From an uncultured Myxococcales bacterium (GTDB lineage Bacteria > Myxococcota_A > UBA9042 > CAIXZC01), in assembly GCA_903895725.1 (NCBI GenBank), contig CAITUV010000044.1, forward strand, positions 145,579 through 209,578: 64,000 nucleotides of DNA, in the 5' to 3' direction. Made by a program: the position numbers and the translations under genes. This document shows, piece by piece, positions 50,520 to 58,845 of this stretch (the stretch's first letter is position 1; every line of letters starts with the position of its first letter). The notes beneath the pieces were generated by a model. It was not told where the DNA came from. It worked only from the letters and a program-made list of their open reading frames with translations, and did no database searches.

Positions 50520-51968
50520 TCATTCCGTCAAGTCGCCCTCGATCGCAGGGCGGCGCCGGAACGCCAGGTAGAACGGAATGCCCGTGGCCACCAGGAGCAG
50601 CCCGAACACGGAGTTCACCATGGGGACCTCGCCCCGCTGGAATGCGGTGATGTCGTTCCAGAGCGTCAGCGCCACGTACACCGTCGCCACGAGCACGAAG
50701 ATGGCGGGGACGAACGGGTAGCCCCACACCCGGTAGGGACGGGGCGCATCGGGCATGGTCCGTCGCAGGACGAAGATTCCGGCTGCACCGAGCGCATAGA
50801 ACACCCAGCTCACGAAGATGAGCATGTCGGTCAGGGTGTCGAACGTGCCGCTCAACACGAGCAGGGAGGTCCAGGCCGCCTGGAGCAGCAGGGCATTGCC
50901 CGGGGTGCGGAAGACCGGGTGGATGTTGCCGATGGGGCGGAAGAAGCGGCCCCGGTTCGACATGGCGAAGTAGACCCGGGCGCTGGCCAGGATCGTGCCG
51001 TTGGCGGTTCCAAACGTCGAGATCATGACGGCAGCGGCCACGAATGCGCTCCCTGCGCTCCCCATGACCGCGTTGGCCATGTCCGCGGCCACGAGCTGCG
51101 ACCCGGCCATGGCCTCGACCGGCAGCACGTGCAGGTAGGCCAGGTTGGTCAGCACATACACCGCGATGATGATGCCCGTGCCGATGAAGAGGGCCCTGGG
51201 GACGGTGCGCTGAGGGTCACGCACCTCGCCGGCCACGTAGGTGATGTTGTTCCACCCGTCGTAGGCCCAGAATGCCCCGGACATGGCCGCTGCAAACGCC
51301 AGGATCATGGGAACACCCGAGTGCGAGACCACCTGGGCCACAGGAGCCGGATCGGCTATCCGGGCCGTCAGGAAGAAGCCGGCAGCGACCAGCACCAGGA
51401 TGGCCACGACCTTGAGCGTCGTGAACGTCACCTGCACCGCGCCGCCGAAGCGCACGCCGAGGTAGTTGACCGTCGTCAGCCCGCACACCAGCAGGATCGT
51501 GAGGGCCTTGACCCCGATGTTGGCCAACGGCGTGATGGTGCCCAGCATCGGTACGTTGAGCACCACCGCCTGCTCGATGTCAGGGGGAAACCTCGGCAAG
51601 GCAACAAACACCTCGGCGTACTCCGCAAAGATGTAGGAGATCGACGCGATGGACCCCGTCTGGATCACGGCAAACACCGCCCAGCCGTACAGGTATCCGG
51701 TAAAATCCCCGAACATGCGCCGGAAGAACTCGTACTGGCCGCCCGTCACCGGGATCATCCCGGCAATCTCGGCATTGGTGAGCGCGCCGAACAGTGTCAA
51801 CACTCCGGCGACGATCCATACCAACAACAAGAGCTCCCCCGAGCCGAGCTGGGCAGCCATGACGGCCGGCTTCTTGAAGATCCCGGACCCGATGACCGAC
51901 CCGACTACGATGGCAGTCGTGGTCAGCAATCCCAGGTTGCGGACAAGCGACGGACGGGGGTTCTCCAT
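50520..51968 (-). CDS. Amino-acid permease of the APC superfamily
   Basis: The 482-residue protein has about twelve hydrophobic helices and the APC signature GSVIGSGIF at residues 23-31 in the first helix, with the broken-helix Gly motif that binds the substrate backbone. MIPVTGGQYEFFRRMFG, AFWAYDGWNNITYVAGEVRDPQRTVPRAL and the late YRVWGYPFVPAIFVL block place it close to the LAT/SteT-type exchangers. It works in the inner membrane; which amino acid it carries cannot be told. Confidence 0.9.
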   Translation of the reverse strand: MENPRPSLVRNLGLLTTTAIVVGSVIGSGIFKKPAVMAAQLGSGELLLLVWIVAGVLTLFGALTNAEIAGMIPVTGGQYEFFRRMFGDFTGYLYGWAVFAVIQTGSIASISYIFAEYAEVFVALPRFPPDIEQAVVLNVPMLGTITPLANIGVKALTILLVCGLTTVNYLGVRFGGAVQVTFTTLKVVAILVLVAAGFFLTARIADPAPVAQVVSHSGVPMILAFAAAMSGAFWAYDGWNNITYVAGEVRDPQRTVPRALFIGTGIIIAVYVLTNLAYLHVLPVEAMAGSQLVAADMANAVMGSAGSAFVAAAVMISTFGTANGTILASARVYFAMSNRGRFFRPIGNIHPVFRTPGNALLLQAAWTSLLVLSGTFDTLTDMLIFVSWVFYALGAAGIFVLRRTMPDAPRPYRVWGYPFVPAIFVLVATVYVALTLWNDITAFQRGEVPMVNSVFGLLLVATGIPFYLAFRRRPAIEGDLTE

Positions 51969-52006
51969 GGTCGACCAACCTCCTGCTGGGGAAGCGCCGG
52001 AATGCC

Positions 52007-52035
52007 ATCGTAGCAGTGGAAGAACGGGGAGTCGA
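52007..52035 (-). promoter_or_regulatory. Candidate promoter of the permease gene
   Basis: TCGACT (52035-52030), 17-bp spacer, TACGAT (52012-52007) on the minus strand, 38 nt before the start codon. Moderate match. Confidence 0.35.
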
Positions 52036-52061
52036 GAAAACGGGTACAGCCGTTACTCTCC

Positions 52062-52090
52062 TTGACGTTCCCCTTCGAATCCATTAGGTT
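52062..52090 (+). promoter_or_regulatory. Promoter of the lipoprotein-RNase E/G operon
   Basis: TTGACG (52062-52067), 17-bp spacer, TAGGTT (52085-52090). Initiation would fall just upstream of the ribosome-binding site CACAGGAGG (52095-52102), so the leader is short. Confidence 0.55.
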
Positions 52091-52109
52091 ACGCCACAGG
52101 AGGCGGTGT

Positions 52110-52526
52110 ATGGTGCGGCGTCTGGTAGTGGCAGCAGTGTTCGTTCTCGGGGCGGGATGCTCCGGCGAACGGCTCTGCCCGGCGGGTTCCGTGATGCAGG
52201 ACGGGGCCTGTCGCATCGCTACGCCGGTGGGCGACCTCGACCTCGTGCTGCCGAGCCCGGCCGACGTGAAGACGGATGTCGGGACGGACACGCAGGACGC
52301 GTTGCTGACCGATTCGCAGGACACCGCCCCGGGGGATGTGCTGGACATCGGGACGACCGACGCGCAGGACACCGTTCCCGGGGACGCACAGGACGTCGGG
52401 GCGACCGACGCGCAGGACACCGTTCCCGGGGACGCACAGGACGTCGGGGCGACCGACGCGCAGGATATCCAGCAGGCGGACGAGCCCTCGGCCGCCGACA
52501 CGACAACAGACATTGCGGCAGACTGA
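52110..52526 (+). CDS. Small lipoprotein with Asp-rich direct repeats
   Basis: The ATG at 52110, seven bases after CACAGGAGG, gives 138 residues with a lipobox LGAGC. After a short globular-looking start (CPAGSVMQDGACRI) the rest is a disordered Asp/Thr-rich chain containing a 16-residue unit TDAQDTVPGDAQDVGA repeated exactly. It resembles only the linker part of larger myxobacterial lipoproteins, with no folded C-terminal domain, so it could be a shortened remnant. It lies 24 nt before the RNase E/G gene. Confidence 0.7.
   Translation: MVRRLVVAAVFVLGAGCSGERLCPAGSVMQDGACRIATPVGDLDLVLPSPADVKTDVGTDTQDALLTDSQDTAPGDVLDIGTTDAQDTVPGDAQDVGATDAQDTVPGDAQDVGATDAQDIQQADEPSAADTTTDIAAD
52356..52465 (+). 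repeat. 48-bp perfect direct repeat in the small lipoprotein gene
   Basis: Two identical 48-bp copies (52356-52403 and 52404-52451) starting ACCGACGCGCAGGAC, followed by 14 bp of a third copy. Perfect identity points to recent duplication. Confidence 0.85.
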
Positions 52527-52550
52527 ACCATCGAAGCAGAGAGATCTTGA

Positions 52551-54875
52551 ATGAAGAAAATGATTCTCATCAGCCGGGAAGGGGGAGAGACTCGAGCGTG
52601 CCTCCTCGCCTCCGGCCAGCTCGTCAACATCGACGCTGAAGGTACATCCGGGAGCAGCATCATCGGCAACATCTACAAGGGAAAGATCAGCGATATCTCC
52701 CGTTCGCTCAACGCTGCGTTCATCGACATCGGCTCTCCCAAGGAGGGCTTCCTGTCCATCAACGACGTGCATCCCGCCATCCTCGAGGGATTCCCGAAGC
52801 GGCCGTTCATGTCGGAGATCTTCAGCCGGAACCAGGATGTCCTGGTCCAGGTCGTGCGCGACCCTGTCGGCGAGAAGGGGGCCATGCTCACGACCTGCAT
52901 CTCCCTGCCCGGACGCTACGTGGTCCTGATGCCTGCGGTGGAGAAGACGGGCATTTCCAAGAAGCTCCCCGAAGACGAGCGCCAGCGGCTGCGGGAGATC
53001 ATCGAGGAGGTCGAGATCCCCGAGGGGTTCGGCGTCATCGTCCGGACCGCGGGGCAGGACCGCAAGAAGCAGGAGCTGCTTGCCGATCTGGACGAGCTGA
53101 TCAAGGTGTGGAAGCAGATCGAGGCGGTCTACGGCGAGAGCTCGTCTCCCGCACTGGTCCTCCAGGAGCAGAGCCTGGCCATCCGGTTCCTGCGGGAGTA
53201 CCTGACCCCGGACGTCAACGAGATTATCGTGGACGACGAGGCGCTGCGCAAGGAGGTCGGTGCCTTCCTCAACGTCGTCATGCCGAAGTACAAGAAGATG
53301 CTCAAGCATTACACCGACAGGCTGCCCCTGTTCGTGCGCTACGCCGTCGAGAGCCAGATCGAGAAGATGTTCCTTCGTGATGTACCCCTCCCTTCGGGCG
53401 GCCGGATTGTCATCGACAAGACTGAGGCGCTCATCGCGGTCGATGTGAACTCGGCCCGTCACAAGGAGAAGGACATCGAGGAGACGGCGCTTCGCTCGAA
53501 CATGGAGGCTGCCCAGGAAATCGCCATCCAGTGCAAGCTGCGGGACCTGGGCGGGCTCATCGTCATCGACTTCATCGACATGTACCAGCAGAAGAACCGG
53601 AATCTCGTGCAGCAGCACATCAAGGAGTGCTTCAAGGACGACAAGGCCAAGGTATCGTTCGGGAAGATCTCGCAGTTCGGCCTGCTGGAGATGACGCGGC
53701 AGAAGCTGCGCTCGGGCCTGGTTTCCAGGGCCACGGAGTCGTGCAGCCGGTGCGGGGGGGTCGGCTACGTGCGGACCATTCCGTCCATGGGCCTGCACGT
53801 GCTCAGGCGAATCCGGGAGATGGCGGTTTCCGGGAACGCGGATGCCATCACAGTCAACGCTCCGGTGGAGGTCGCCAACTTCATGCACAACGGGCTTCGC
53901 GGGCTGCTCCTGGACCTCGAGCGCCAGCACGGCGTCCGAGTCGTGATCCAGGGCCGGGTCGACCTCATCGAGGAGACCATCGAGGCCACCCGCTCGGAGG
54001 TACCTGCCAGGAAGGAGGCCGAGACGACTCGACCGGCACCTGCTCCGTTCGTGGCCGAGGCAGCGCCGGAGGAAGGGCCTGGAGCCGTTCCGGAAGCCCC
54101 GGGAGGCGACGCACCGCAGGCAGCGGATTCGACTGCATCTTCGGGCGAAGCCGGCCCGGAGCGGGCAGAGGGTGCGGGGCGTGACCGGCGTCGCCGGGAC
54201 CGGGGCCGCAAGAAAGGTGACAAGGCCCAGCCCCAGGTCGAAGCGAGCCCGCAGGGCAAGGTCCTCCCGGCGGATGGTGCCGGGAAACCTTCCGGAGGCG
54301 ACGCTCACGCTGCGCAGCCGGGTGGAGAGAGCCCCGAGGCCGGTTCGAAGGTCGAGGCGGAGGGGGAGTCCAGGGACAAGCCACGAGCACGCCGAGACCG
54401 ACGGGGTCGGAAGAAGGAAACCACGGAAGAGCGGCCTGTCGGGGCAGAACGTGGCCTCCAGGAGAGTGATTCGGCCCCCATGCCTCAGCGCGTCGAGTCG
54501 GCCGTCGGTGCGGCGGAGAGCGGGGCGGTGGGCGTGACGGCGGAGGAGGCAGGTCCCGTGGTCCCGTCTCCGACGGCGGAGGAGGGACTGCCGTCCTCGG
54601 AGTCCCGCAGCAAGCGACGTCGGCGACGCAAGCGCAACCGCAACGACTTGCCGATCCAGGGGGAGTTGGCGGATGGCGATTCGGCTCAGACGACCCCGGC
54701 AGCGGACGGGAGTGCAGCAGCAGACAAGGCAGCGTACGAGCCGCCCCCTCTGCCCCCCGCTGCCTTCGGTCCTCAGGGCGGGAGAACGGTTGCGGGCGAC
54801 ATCAGCGACGACCGGCTTGCTCGGGACGGCCTGTTGGACACGATTCTCAAGCGGCTTCTCGGCCTCGACCGATGA
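52551..54875 (+). CDS. rne: Ribonuclease E/G with long Arg-rich tail
   Basis: RNase E/G endonucleases start mRNA decay and mature rRNA. The 774-residue protein has an S1 domain at about residues 35-120, the DNase I-like catalytic site with Asp298 (AVDVNS) and Asp340 (VIDFIDM), and the zinc-link CSRCGG with Cys398 and Cys401, closely spaced like Asp303, Asp346, Cys404 and Cys407 of E. coli RNase E. After residue 450 it is a disordered tail with basic blocks such as RRRDRGRKK, RARRDRRGRKK and SKRRRRRKRNR, likely for RNA or degradosome binding. RNase E or RNase G assignment is not settled. Confidence 0.93.
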   Translation: MKKMILISREGGETRACLLASGQLVNIDAEGTSGSSIIGNIYKGKISDISRSLNAAFIDIGSPKEGFLSINDVHPAILEGFPKRPFMSEIFSRNQDVLVQVVRDPVGEKGAMLTTCISLPGRYVVLMPAVEKTGISKKLPEDERQRLREIIEEVEIPEGFGVIVRTAGQDRKKQELLADLDELIKVWKQIEAVYGESSSPALVLQEQSLAIRFLREYLTPDVNEIIVDDEALRKEVGAFLNVVMPKYKKMLKHYTDRLPLFVRYAVESQIEKMFLRDVPLPSGGRIVIDKTEALIAVDVNSARHKEKDIEETALRSNMEAAQEIAIQCKLRDLGGLIVIDFIDMYQQKNRNLVQQHIKECFKDDKAKVSFGKISQFGLLEMTRQKLRSGLVSRATESCSRCGGVGYVRTIPSMGLHVLRRIREMAVSGNADAITVNAPVEVANFMHNGLRGLLLDLERQHGVRVVIQGRVDLIEETIEATRSEVPARKEAETTRPAPAPFVAEAAPEEGPGAVPEAPGGDAPQAADSTASSGEAGPERAEGAGRDRRRRDRGRKKGDKAQPQVEASPQGKVLPADGAGKPSGGDAHAAQPGGESPEAGSKVEAEGESRDKPRARRDRRGRKKETTEERPVGAERGLQESDSAPMPQRVESAVGAAESGAVGVTAEEAGPVVPSPTAEEGLPSSESRSKRRRRRKRNRNDLPIQGELADGDSAQTTPAADGSAAADKAAYEPPPLPPAAFGPQGGRTVAGDISDDRLARDGLLDTILKRLLGLDR

Positions 54876-54907
54876 CGGTCGAGCCCATTGGTTGAGGGAG
54901 AAGATCC

Positions 54908-55090
54908 ATGGCGGACAACGAAAAGCTGATCCTGGATGCGCTCAAGAAGGCAGGAAAGCCCGTGCGGCCCGGCGATCTCGCTACTGCAACCGGAATTCCG
55001 AAGGAAGACGTGACCAAGCTTCTCTCCAAGCTCAAGAAGGGGGGCAAGGTCGCCTCGCCCAAGCCCTGCTTCTACGCTCCAGCGGAGTAG
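54908..55090 (+). CDS. Small winged-helix protein
   Basis: A 60-residue protein of high charge with the pattern of a single winged helix: EKLILDALKKAG, then a helix-turn-helix (RPGDLATATGIPKEDVTKLLSKLKKGG) and a wing ending SPKPCFYAPAE. Similar tiny HTH proteins are widespread in deltaproteobacteria and spirochaetes. A GAGGGAG site precedes the ATG. It follows the RNase E/G gene by 32 nt and is probably in its operon. The target is unknown. Confidence 0.8.
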   Translation: MADNEKLILDALKKAGKPVRPGDLATATGIPKEDVTKLLSKLKKGGKVASPKPCFYAPAE

Positions 55091-55180
55091 CTCAGCCCGC
55101 GGCTGCCGACGACGAGCAGTTCGAGCCCGCTTCTGCTTGCCTGCGGAGTTGGTCGGGCTCGATGCGACAGGGAGGGGGCC

Positions 55181-56401
55181 ATGGCGTCAAGGAGCGGGAG
55201 CAGGCTGCTTGCGGTTTCTGAATGCTCGTGGCTGACGGTCGCCGGTGCTCTTGCCATTCTCCTGGCCCCTGTCGAGACCCGGGCCGAGGCCGACTACTCC
55301 AAGGATCCGGTCCTCTTCGTGCACGGGTACTTCCTGGGCGATGCCGGGACCTGGAGCTTCCTGAAGAAGCGTCTGGTCGAAGCCGGGTGGCCGGAAGAGT
55401 ACCTCTTCTCGTTCCAGTTCAACGACGTGTTCGGCTGCAACCCGGAGCACGGCGAGGAGATCGAGGCGCACGCCCAGGAGCTGATGGCCTGGACCGGCAA
55501 GGACCGCTTCGACATCGTCTGCCACAGCATGGGATGCGTGGACAGCCGGTGGTGGATTCGCCACATGTGCGGATACGGACGGGTCAACGACTTCGTGTCC
55601 ATTGCCGGTGCCAACCAGGGGTCCGCTGTGGCCTGCCTCGAGCCGGTATCGTGCGGTGCGGACCAGCTTTGCGTCGGAAGCGACGACGGGGACTGGAAGG
55701 ACAACCCATTCCTGCTCGAGCTGAACCAGTGCGACATGACGCCGTTCGACCCGATCCGGTACACGGCCATCTGGACGACGTTCGACGAGGTCGTGGTGCC
55801 GTCCACGAACTCGACGCTGGACGGTGCGCTCAACATCGAGGTCGAGGCCCTGGTCGGACATGGGCTGATCCTGTCGAACGAAGAGACGGTCGGCTACGTG
55901 AGGACCGCTCTCGACGGCGGCGGCAAGAACGACAACGTCCCCCCCGGTCCCCAGCCTTGCGTGGACGTATGCGACGACTTCCCTGTCGAGCCGTCCCCCG
56001 AGGCGATCGACGGGCCGGAGCCGATCTTCGCAGACCAGTCCCCCGATGCGCAGGGGCAATCCGACGAGTCCGGGAATGCCGAGCCGGTGGAGCAGGCCGA
56101 GCCGGATGCAGCGACGCTGGGCGATGGAGCGGAAGGAACCGGCGGAGACGGGGGGCTGCCTGCCGACTTTTCGGGCAGCGGGGGGAAGGACGGCATCGCA
56201 CCGGATGGCGGCGCCGGCCCTGACGGCAACAGTGCGAATGATGGGGATGGACTTTCTTCGACGGCCGACGGTCCCCCTCTGCACATCATCCGCCGTTCGG
56301 GGGATGGCTGCAGCGCGAGTGGAACGCCCGCCGCCTGGCCCGTGCTGCTCCTGCTGGTGACGGCTCTCCTCTCCGTTGTCGTCCGGCGGACCGTCCGCTG
56401 A
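55181..56401 (+). CDS. Secreted alpha/beta-hydrolase lipase with MYXO-CTERM-like tail
   Basis: The 406-residue product has a signal peptide (ALAILLAPVETRA), an oxyanion FVHGYF at 46-51 and the nucleophile motif CHSMG with Ser116. Asp202 in TFDEVVVPST and His227 in VGHGL complete a likely class 2 lipase/esterase triad. From about residue 250 the chain is an acidic Gly/Pro/Ser linker, and it ends GDGCSAS, a hydrophobic helix and RRTVR, a MYXO-CTERM-like signal. It should be sorted to the cell surface. Substrate is unknown. Confidence 0.87.
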   Translation: MASRSGSRLLAVSECSWLTVAGALAILLAPVETRAEADYSKDPVLFVHGYFLGDAGTWSFLKKRLVEAGWPEEYLFSFQFNDVFGCNPEHGEEIEAHAQELMAWTGKDRFDIVCHSMGCVDSRWWIRHMCGYGRVNDFVSIAGANQGSAVACLEPVSCGADQLCVGSDDGDWKDNPFLLELNQCDMTPFDPIRYTAIWTTFDEVVVPSTNSTLDGALNIEVEALVGHGLILSNEETVGYVRTALDGGGKNDNVPPGPQPCVDVCDDFPVEPSPEAIDGPEPIFADQSPDAQGQSDESGNAEPVEQAEPDAATLGDGAEGTGGDGGLPADFSGSGGKDGIAPDGGAGPDGNSANDGDGLSSTADGPPLHIIRRSGDGCSASGTPAAWPVLLLLVTALLSVVVRRTVR

Positions 56402-56489
56402 CGAGACGGTCAGACCCGCTCAGACTCCAGGTTCGGAAGGGCTCAGTTACTTCTGTCTGGAAGGATTCTGAAAAACGGGAGGGATGATA

Positions 56490-57452
56490 CTAGTTGGCAG
56501 CCGGGGCCGGAGCGGCCTCGGGAGCCGGAGCGGCCTCGGGGGCCGGAGCGGCCTCGGGGGCCGGGGCTTCTTCCGGCATTCCGGCCGGTCCGCCCATCAT
56601 GCCGCCCATCATCGGGCCGAGGCTGCCCATGATGTCCGCGGGGTTGCCGGAGGCGTCGAACTTGGTCAGCGCCTCATCCAGCCCCTTGAGCATGCCGTCG
56701 ATCTGGGCCTTGTTCTTGTCGAGCTGGGCCAGGCCTTCGTCGAGGTCCTTGTTGGCCTTCTCGATGACCTTCTTCCAGTCGTCGGCCAGCGGCTTGGGAA
56801 TCCACTTGCCCTCGACCTTCACGAACGGGACTTCCTGCTTCTCTTCGCCCATGGTGATCACGACCACGGCGTCATTCTCCTTGGTCTCCTTCACTTCGGC
56901 CTTGATGCCGTCCAGCATCTTCTTGGCCTCATCGGCCTGCGGCTTGGCGAACGTGTCGGCGGTCTTCCAGCCGAAGTCGGAGAGCTTCTTGCCGTTGTCG
57001 GCGAGGAAGCCGGCCACATCGAGCTCCTTCATGGCCTTGCCGTCGTTCAGCTTGCACTCCTTGGCGAGGGCCAGGAACTGCTCGGCGACGTCAAATGCGG
57101 CCGGGGGGACCGGCGCGCCCTGGGCGAGCTTGTCCTTGTGCTTCTTGGCAGCGGCAACGGCCTTCTCGAGCGTTCCCCAGATCTTGCCCCACATCTCGGC
57201 ATCGAGCTTGTCGCCGAACTTCTTGTAGAGAGCCTGGACGTCCTTCTGGTAGGACTCGGGCAGCATGGCGTAAACGGCGATGAAGTTGCCGGCCTTGATC
57301 GCTGCGACGGCCTCGGTGACCACCTTATCGGGTGTCTCGGGGACCTTCACCTGCTTGAGAGCATCCTGGCCCTTCTCGGCCGAGCTCTTCTCCTTGCATC
57401 CGAACGCCAGCGCCAGAAGCGCCACCATGCACACCGCAATCAGCTTCCTCAT
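56490..57452 (-). CDS. Putative lipoprotein with Pro-Glu-Ala repeat tail
   Basis: The 320-residue product has a lipobox LAFGC. The body is helical and lysine-rich, with a repeated-helix look and a segment reading KVEGKWIPKPLADDWKK, as in uncharacterised lipoproteins that monitor a substrate by helical bundles. The tail is a Met/Gly stretch (GPMMGGMMGG) and three EAAPAP hexapeptides from an 18-bp DNA repeat. The family is not recognised. Confidence 0.75.
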   Translation of the reverse strand: MRKLIAVCMVALLALAFGCKEKSSAEKGQDALKQVKVPETPDKVVTEAVAAIKAGNFIAVYAMLPESYQKDVQALYKKFGDKLDAEMWGKIWGTLEKAVAAAKKHKDKLAQGAPVPPAAFDVAEQFLALAKECKLNDGKAMKELDVAGFLADNGKKLSDFGWKTADTFAKPQADEAKKMLDGIKAEVKETKENDAVVVITMGEEKQEVPFVKVEGKWIPKPLADDWKKVIEKANKDLDEGLAQLDKNKAQIDGMLKGLDEALTKFDASGNPADIMGSLGPMMGGMMGGPAGMPEEAPAPEAAPAPEAAPAPEAAPAPAAN

Positions 57453-57520
57453 CGTCTCCTCCTTGTCTTCGGGCTATTCCGCCCATCAGTTTGCCGATCC
57501 AATGATCCAACAGGCCGTCT

Positions 57521-57549
57521 CTTCTAGCACAGGCGGCACTCGGAGGCAA
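57521..57549 (-). promoter_or_regulatory. Candidate promoter of the 56490-57452 lipoprotein gene
   Basis: TTGCCT (57549-57544), 17-bp spacer, TAGAAG (57526-57521) on the minus strand, about 65 nt before the start codon. Confidence 0.45.
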
Positions 57550-57573
57550 GCGCTTTTTTGAGCAACGAAGGCG

Positions 57574-57603
57574 TTGATTTCGGCTTGGGACGATGAGTAT
57601 AAT
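57574..57603 (+). promoter_or_regulatory. Promoter of the somatomedin-B/disulfide-repeat protein gene
   Basis: TTGATT (57574-57579), 18-bp spacer and a perfect TATAAT (57598-57603), 27 nt before the start codon. It is divergent from the promoter above and only 24 bp away, so the two genes may share regulation. Confidence 0.65.
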
Positions 57604-57630
57604 GCGGCCGGCGTAGGGGAGGGTATGACC

Positions 57631-58845
57631 ATGAGAAGTCTCCTTGGAATGGCGGTGGTTTTCGTTCTGGCGCTTGCCTCGCAACCGGCTCAGGCCCAGT
57701 GTGCTGGCGCTTGCGGCGGCGGCTCTGCCGACGGGACCTGCTTCTGCGACGACGCCTGCTTCCAGTACGGTGACTGTTGCGGCGACGTCTGTGACTCGTG
57801 CCCTGAGCTCTCGGGCTGCGGGGGCGGTGGGGGCGGGGGAGGGGCCTGCGGCAACGTCACGTATGAAGGGTGCTGCGAAGGCGAGCTCCTGAAGTACTGC
57901 GAGGGAGGCCAGCTGAAAACCATCGACTGCAACCAGAATCCGTCCTGCGGCTGGCAGGCGGAGGGCAACTTCTACGACTGCGCCACCTCGGGCGGGCAGG
58001 ACCCGTCCGGGGCAAGCCCGAAGAGCTGCGGCGGCGGCGGAACCACCCCGATCTGCGGCAACGGGGCATGCGAGGCCGGAGAGAACGCCAACACCTGCCC
58101 GGCGGATTGCGGCGGCGGAACCAAGTGCGGAAACGGCATCTGCGAGCAGGGTGAATCGGTCGGCTGCCCGGCGGATTGCGGCGGCGGAACCAAGTGCGGA
58201 AACGGCGTCTGCGAGGCCGGAGAGAACTCCACCACCTGTCCTGGTGACTGCGCGTCCCAGCCGTCCGGCTGCGGCGACAAGGAGTGCGGGTTCGACAGCA
58301 ACGGCAACTCCTGCGGAAGTTGCCCCGCCGGCTTCTTCTGCAATTGGAAGGGGAAGTGCGAGTCCAACGAGCCGTGCACTCCCCAGTGCTCGGGAAAGCA
58401 GTGCGGCTCGGACGGGTGCGGGAGCACCTGCGGCACCTGTCCCGGCGGACTGGTCTGCAGTGGCGACGGGCTCTGCGTGAGCCCGTATGCCGGTGAGGAT
58501 GTGGCCGGCGAAGATGACGTGCCCTGCATCCCCTCCTGCCAGAACAAGGTCTGCGGCAGCGACGGCTGCGGCGGCACCTGCGGTGCGTGCCCCGAGGGAT
58601 TCGGCTGCAACGACTCGTTCATGTGCGAGGAAGGATTCATCGAGCCCGACCCGGTGGACCCGGAAGACCCCTACGTCTGCCCCGAAGGCCAGACCCTCAA
58701 GTTCGGCAAGTGCCTGAACGTGGGTGAGGAAGAGACCAAGAAGTCCGACGGATGCACCGCCGGTGCGCAAGGCAACGCGGCGGCCGTGCTGCTCCTGCTC
58801 GGCCTCATCGCTGCCCTGTCGGTTCCCCTCCGCTCCCGCTCCTGA
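57631..58845 (+). CDS. Cys-rich surface protein: somatomedin-B-like domain, disulfide repeats, MYXO-CTERM-like tail
   Basis: The ATG at 57631, eight bases after GGGGAGG, gives 404 residues with a signal peptide (SQPAQAQ). Residues 24-58 have the somatomedin-B spacing (CxC then YGDCCGDVC). Next come CGNGxCExGE repeats of the myxobacterial disulfide type (near 145-215) and two CGSDGCG(S/G)TCG(T/A)CP modules (about 250-330). It ends SDGCTAG, a hydrophobic helix and RSRS. It is probably a rigid surface or adhesion protein. Its last 41 nt overlap the end of the convergent HEAT-like lipoprotein gene. Confidence 0.87.
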   Translation: MRSLLGMAVVFVLALASQPAQAQCAGACGGGSADGTCFCDDACFQYGDCCGDVCDSCPELSGCGGGGGGGGACGNVTYEGCCEGELLKYCEGGQLKTIDCNQNPSCGWQAEGNFYDCATSGGQDPSGASPKSCGGGGTTPICGNGACEAGENANTCPADCGGGTKCGNGICEQGESVGCPADCGGGTKCGNGVCEAGENSTTCPGDCASQPSGCGDKECGFDSNGNSCGSCPAGFFCNWKGKCESNEPCTPQCSGKQCGSDGCGSTCGTCPGGLVCSGDGLCVSPYAGEDVAGEDDVPCIPSCQNKVCGSDGCGGTCGACPEGFGCNDSFMCEEGFIEPDPVDPEDPYVCPEGQTLKFGKCLNVGEEETKKSDGCTAGAQGNAAAVLLLLGLIAALSVPLRSRS

